DNA from: Clostridia bacterium
Lineage (GTDB): Bacteria; Bacillota; Clostridia; Christensenellales; UBA1242
Direction of reading: 5' to 3'
DNA length: 7,195 bases
Assembly (NCBI GenBank): GCA_017622115.1
Contig: JAGART010000104.1
Span: 1-7,195 of the forward strand
Shown: piece by piece, positions 4,884 to 7,195 of the stretch
How the letters are laid out: the number at the start of each line of letters is the position of its first letter
Numbering within the stretch: the first letter of the stretch is position 1
The notes under the pieces: model-generated
What the model was told of the DNA's origin: nothing
The model's database searches: none
What the model saw: the letters and a program-made list of their open reading frames with translations, nothing else
Translations under genes and position numbers: made by a program

Positions 4884-5240
4884 CTAAAATAACATTCTAA
4901 TCCCTGCAGCCATTACAACTACGGCAAATACATATTTAAGTACATTGTTTGACAATTTCTTTAATAAAAATGCTCCGACAATTCCACCTATTACAGAGCC
5001 TATACCTGTAAACAAAACTTTGTCCCATTCGATAAATCCATTTGTATAATAGACTATTGCACTGGCAATACTTATGGGGAGCATAATTAAAATTGCTGTG
5101 GCTTGTGCTTGTTTGTTGCTTAAACCTAGCAACAAAAGTGCTGGTACACAAATCATACCACCACCGCCCCCAAAAAAGCCATTTACTACGCCTATAAACA
5201 CGCCAGCAACAATTAACCCTATTACTTTTTTTGCTTCCAT
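4884..5240 (-). CDS. Half-size TSUP (TauE/SafE family) membrane transporter, first subunit
   Basis: A 118-residue half-protein of the TSUP family, with one repeat rather than the usual two. The Gly-rich signature 'NGFFGGGGGMICVPALL' lies at residues 20-36, the conserved 'QAQATA' at 44-49, and hydrophobic segments at about 5-37, 44-65, 75-94 and 100-117. The start at 5240 is preferred over the in-frame ATG at 5309. AAGGAAA (5252-5246) sits five bases upstream, and the extra 23 residues before it are charged and unlike TSUP N-termini. The gene is followed after 12 bp by the second half, whose ribosome binding site overlaps this stop codon. The two probably form a heterodimer equivalent to one full transporter. 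An upstream AT-rich region (5316-5340) may carry the operon promoter, but no clear sigma-A pair is visible. Confidence 0.87.
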   Translation of the reverse strand: MEAKKVIGLIVAGVFIGVVNGFFGGGGGMICVPALLLLGLSNKQAQATAILIMLPISIASAIVYYTNGFIEWDKVLFTGIGSVIGGIVGAFLLKKLSNNVLKYVFAVVVMAAGIRMLF

Positions 5241-5303
5241 AACGATTTCCTTATAATCAAGGCTTTTTAACGAAAAATTTTTAATTTTATGACCGCTAAA
5301 AAC

Positions 5304-5332
5304 TTGCATTTATTTCTTATATGATATATAAT
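5304..5332 (+). promoter_or_regulatory. Possible promoter of the modular surface-protein gene
   Basis: TATAAT (5327-5332) is a perfect -10 box, with TTGCAT (5304-5309, 3/6 match) 17 bp upstream. The predicted start near 5339 would give a leader of about 53 nt. The weak -35 keeps confidence low. The intergenic gap holds no other convincing + strand pair. Confidence 0.45.
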
Positions 5333-5391
5333 AGGTTGTATATTGTACGCCCAAATTATGCGTAAACAATTAAATTAAAAGGTAAAAATTT

Positions 5392-7195
5392 ATGACTAAA
5401 CTTTCATTCTCTTTAAAATCTTTATTTTTTGCTGTGATAGTTGGTTTAAGTTTGTTACTTGGCACAAATGCTTGGGCTTTTGGTGCTTTACTTAATCAAA
5501 CTAACAACTCATCAATTTACGCAGACACAACTTCTAATCCAATTAGTAGTGAACCTGTAAATAGTTTTTCTAATAGTGGTTTTGAAACAGGCACTGGCTC
5601 AATCCCACAATCTCCAAGCAATTGGAAAGTAATTGATAACTCTACTGCTAAAACACCAGAAGCCAGTGGTATTATCAATTTAAGCCAAAGCTATAATTCT
5701 AATGTATCAAAATACAAACTTGAAGATTATACAAAACCTATTCAACGTAACAGTAGTGAAAATGTTTTGATGATTAATGGACACAATACAGAACTTTATT
5801 ATGGTTACGAGCCAGAAAGTTCTATCACATTAGAAGCAAATAGTTATTATCAAATTGAAGTGGCTGTTTATACTGATGATGCGATTGCTAGTGTTTATTT
5901 AAGTGGTGCTGATTTTGATAAATTGACTACAAGTAAGATTACTCAAATTAGTACATCAAAAAGTTGGAAAAATGTTACATTCTTTGTACAAACAAACAGC
6001 ACAAATAATAGTGCAGTTAAAGTTCAACTTTATTTAGGTAAAAAAGCACACACAAACGAGGCTACTCCAACAAATAGTAATGGCTTTGTATTATTTGATG
6101 ATGTAACTATTACTCGCCTTTCTCAACAACAATTCACTAGTAATAGCAACATTCCTACACAATACTCTACTATTGTTCAACTCGAAGATGCTCAAAAAAT
6201 TATTGACAACACACAATCTGGTTTTGTGCAAAATGGTAATTTTGCTACAAACTTACAAAACTGGACAGAAATAGATGAAAGTACTTCTGGTCAAGTTGTG
6301 TATTCTGCTGACTTAAACCAAGCAGTTTTAGTAAATGATGAAAGTGTAGTATTTGGCACACATCAAAGCAACTTAAACTCTGGTGTTGTGTTATCAACTA
6401 AAAACTCAAATGTTGGCATTAAATCTGCTGATATTACTATTAAACAACATCAATTATATCGTATTTCAATGTGGGCCAAAGGTAAACTTGAAAGTGGAAA
6501 TCTTAACATAACATTGAGCGGTAATTTACCCGAAACTTTGGAAGAAACAACTCAATCTGCAACTATTACTTCATTAAACACAAGCACTTCTGCTATTAAT
6601 GGTAATTGGTCATTGTATGAATTTTACGTAGAGGGACACCCATTAAGTGATTGCACAATTAACCTTACACTTGGGCTTGGTACTTCTTCTTCACCTGCTA
6701 CTGGTTATATTGCAATCGCTGATATTAATTCTTATTTAGTAAATACACAACAAATGTCTAATGGTACATCATTAAATTCTAATGCAAAAACATTAAAAAT
6801 GTACCCAGATGCAACTATGACATTTAACAACTATGCATTTAACCTTGTAGAAATTGGAAATGCAACAACTGATATAACATACCCTCTTACTCCTAAAAAC
6901 TGGAATGCTCAAAACGAAGCAAACACAAAGAGCGGTGTAGTAAACATTAAATCAAGCATTTGGAATAATCAAGCAAGTTTAAAATATATTACTCGTCCTT
7001 TTAAAACTACTGATAGTTCTGACAATGTACTTATGCTTAATGCTTCTGATGGAAACTATCAAGCATTTACAAGTGAAGCAATTACATTGAGTGGTTCTGC
7101 TTATGCTAAAATTACATTTGATGCAAACATAAATTCAAATAGCAATGCTTATGTAGTTATTACGAACAAAGATAATGTAGTTCTTTCAAAAATCA
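5392..7195 (+). CDS. Large secreted protein with tandem CBM-like beta modules (3' end outside window)
   Basis: The frame runs from ATG 5392 without a stop to the end of the window, giving 601 residues plus one base. AAAAGG (5377-5382) precedes the start by nine bases. A signal peptide covers residues 1-29: Lys-containing start, hydrophobic core at about 11-24, and cleavage probably after Ala29 in 'NAWA'. The rest is Asn/Ser/Thr-rich and lacks membrane segments. Two clear modules resemble the carbohydrate-binding CBM4/9 (CenC-like) fold: residues about 58-242 ('NSGFETG', 'NVLMING', 'YYQIEVAVY', 'SWKNVTFFV', 'FVLFDDVTI') and about 280-450 ('VQNGNFATNLQNW', 'LYRISMWAKG', 'WSLYEFYVEG', 'YIAIADI'). 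A third begins at about 480 ('NNYAFN', 'KNW', 'NVLMLNA') and is cut by the window edge. It is probably a surface or secreted glycan-binding protein or adhesin. No catalytic domain or anchor is visible here. Confidence 0.88.
   Translation, partial: MTKLSFSLKSLFFAVIVGLSLLLGTNAWAFGALLNQTNNSSIYADTTSNPISSEPVNSFSNSGFETGTGSIPQSPSNWKVIDNSTAKTPEASGIINLSQSYNSNVSKYKLEDYTKPIQRNSSENVLMINGHNTELYYGYEPESSITLEANSYYQIEVAVYTDDAIASVYLSGADFDKLTTSKITQISTSKSWKNVTFFVQTNSTNNSAVKVQLYLGKKAHTNEATPTNSNGFVLFDDVTITRLSQQQFTSNSNIPTQYSTIVQLEDAQKIIDNTQSGFVQNGNFATNLQNWTEIDESTSGQVVYSADLNQAVLVNDESVVFGTHQSNLNSGVVLSTKNSNVGIKSADITIKQHQLYRISMWAKGKLESGNLNITLSGNLPETLEETTQSATITSLNTSTSAINGNWSLYEFYVEGHPLSDCTINLTLGLGTSSSPATGYIAIADINSYLVNTQQMSNGTSLNSNAKTLKMYPDATMTFNNYAFNLVEIGNATTDITYPLTPKNWNAQNEANTKSGVVNIKSSIWNNQASLKYITRPFKTTDSSDNVLMLNASDGNYQAFTSEAITLSGSAYAKITFDANINSNSNAYVVITNKDNVVLSKI

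Noticed and set aside
4678..5256. Short frames on both strands overlapping the TSUP genes
   Set aside because: They follow the Gly-rich codons of the TSUP genes in other frames and lack ribosome binding sites.
1..7195. CRISPR array, tRNA or rRNA gene, insertion sequence, attachment site
   Set aside because: No regularly spaced repeats, cloverleaf-like segments, transposase frame or terminal inverted repeats were seen. The short dyads present are explained as terminators, promoters or the leader.

Overview
The window looks like a piece of an AT-rich (about 70% A+T by eye) Bacillota genome, most likely a Clostridia-type anaerobe. The reasons are a SigK-type sigma factor (a family tied to the endospore-forming lineage), strong AGGAGG-like ribosome binding sites, consensus TTGACA-N17-TATAAT promoters, compact spacing, and U-tract hairpin terminators shared by convergent genes. 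Tryptophan is encoded by TGG and no reading frame needs TGA read-through, so the standard bacterial code fits. I cannot name a species.

Layout from left to right: (1) the 3' end of an unrecognised beta-rich protein on + (1-354). (2) A bidirectional terminator, then a 188-residue protein on - with two copies of a PGDYG-like motif (404-970). (3) A divergent promoter region with back-to-back sigma-A promoters whose -35 boxes form a 10-bp inverted repeat. It also drives a PHP-family metal-dependent phosphoesterase on + (1097-1954). (4) A second shared terminator, then a small Ser/Thr/Lys-tailed membrane protein on - (1990-2352), preceded by a leader of about 150 nt rich in dyads. (5) An unrecognised coiled-coil protein with two membrane segments on - (2562-3512), with its own consensus promoter. 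(6) On -, in transcription order, two half-size TSUP (TauE/SafE) transporter genes (5240-4884 and 4871-4410), then a SigK-like sigma factor (4346-3639). (7) On +, the first 601 residues of a large secreted protein with repeated CBM-like beta modules, running off the right edge (5392-7195).

The two TSUP halves overlap at the stop/ribosome-binding-site level and probably assemble into one transporter. The sigma factor follows after 63 nt with no clear terminator, and the -10 region in that gap resembles a SigK/SigE-class promoter, which would fit autoregulation. Three start sites have been moved from the longest open frame using ribosome-binding-site and promoter evidence: the sigma factor starts at TTG 4346, the coiled-coil protein at ATG 3512 and the first TSUP half at ATG 5240.

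There is no clear new multi-gene system. The least explained pieces are the coiled-coil membrane protein, the structured leader before the Ser-rich membrane protein, the palindromic divergent promoter and the modular surface protein.
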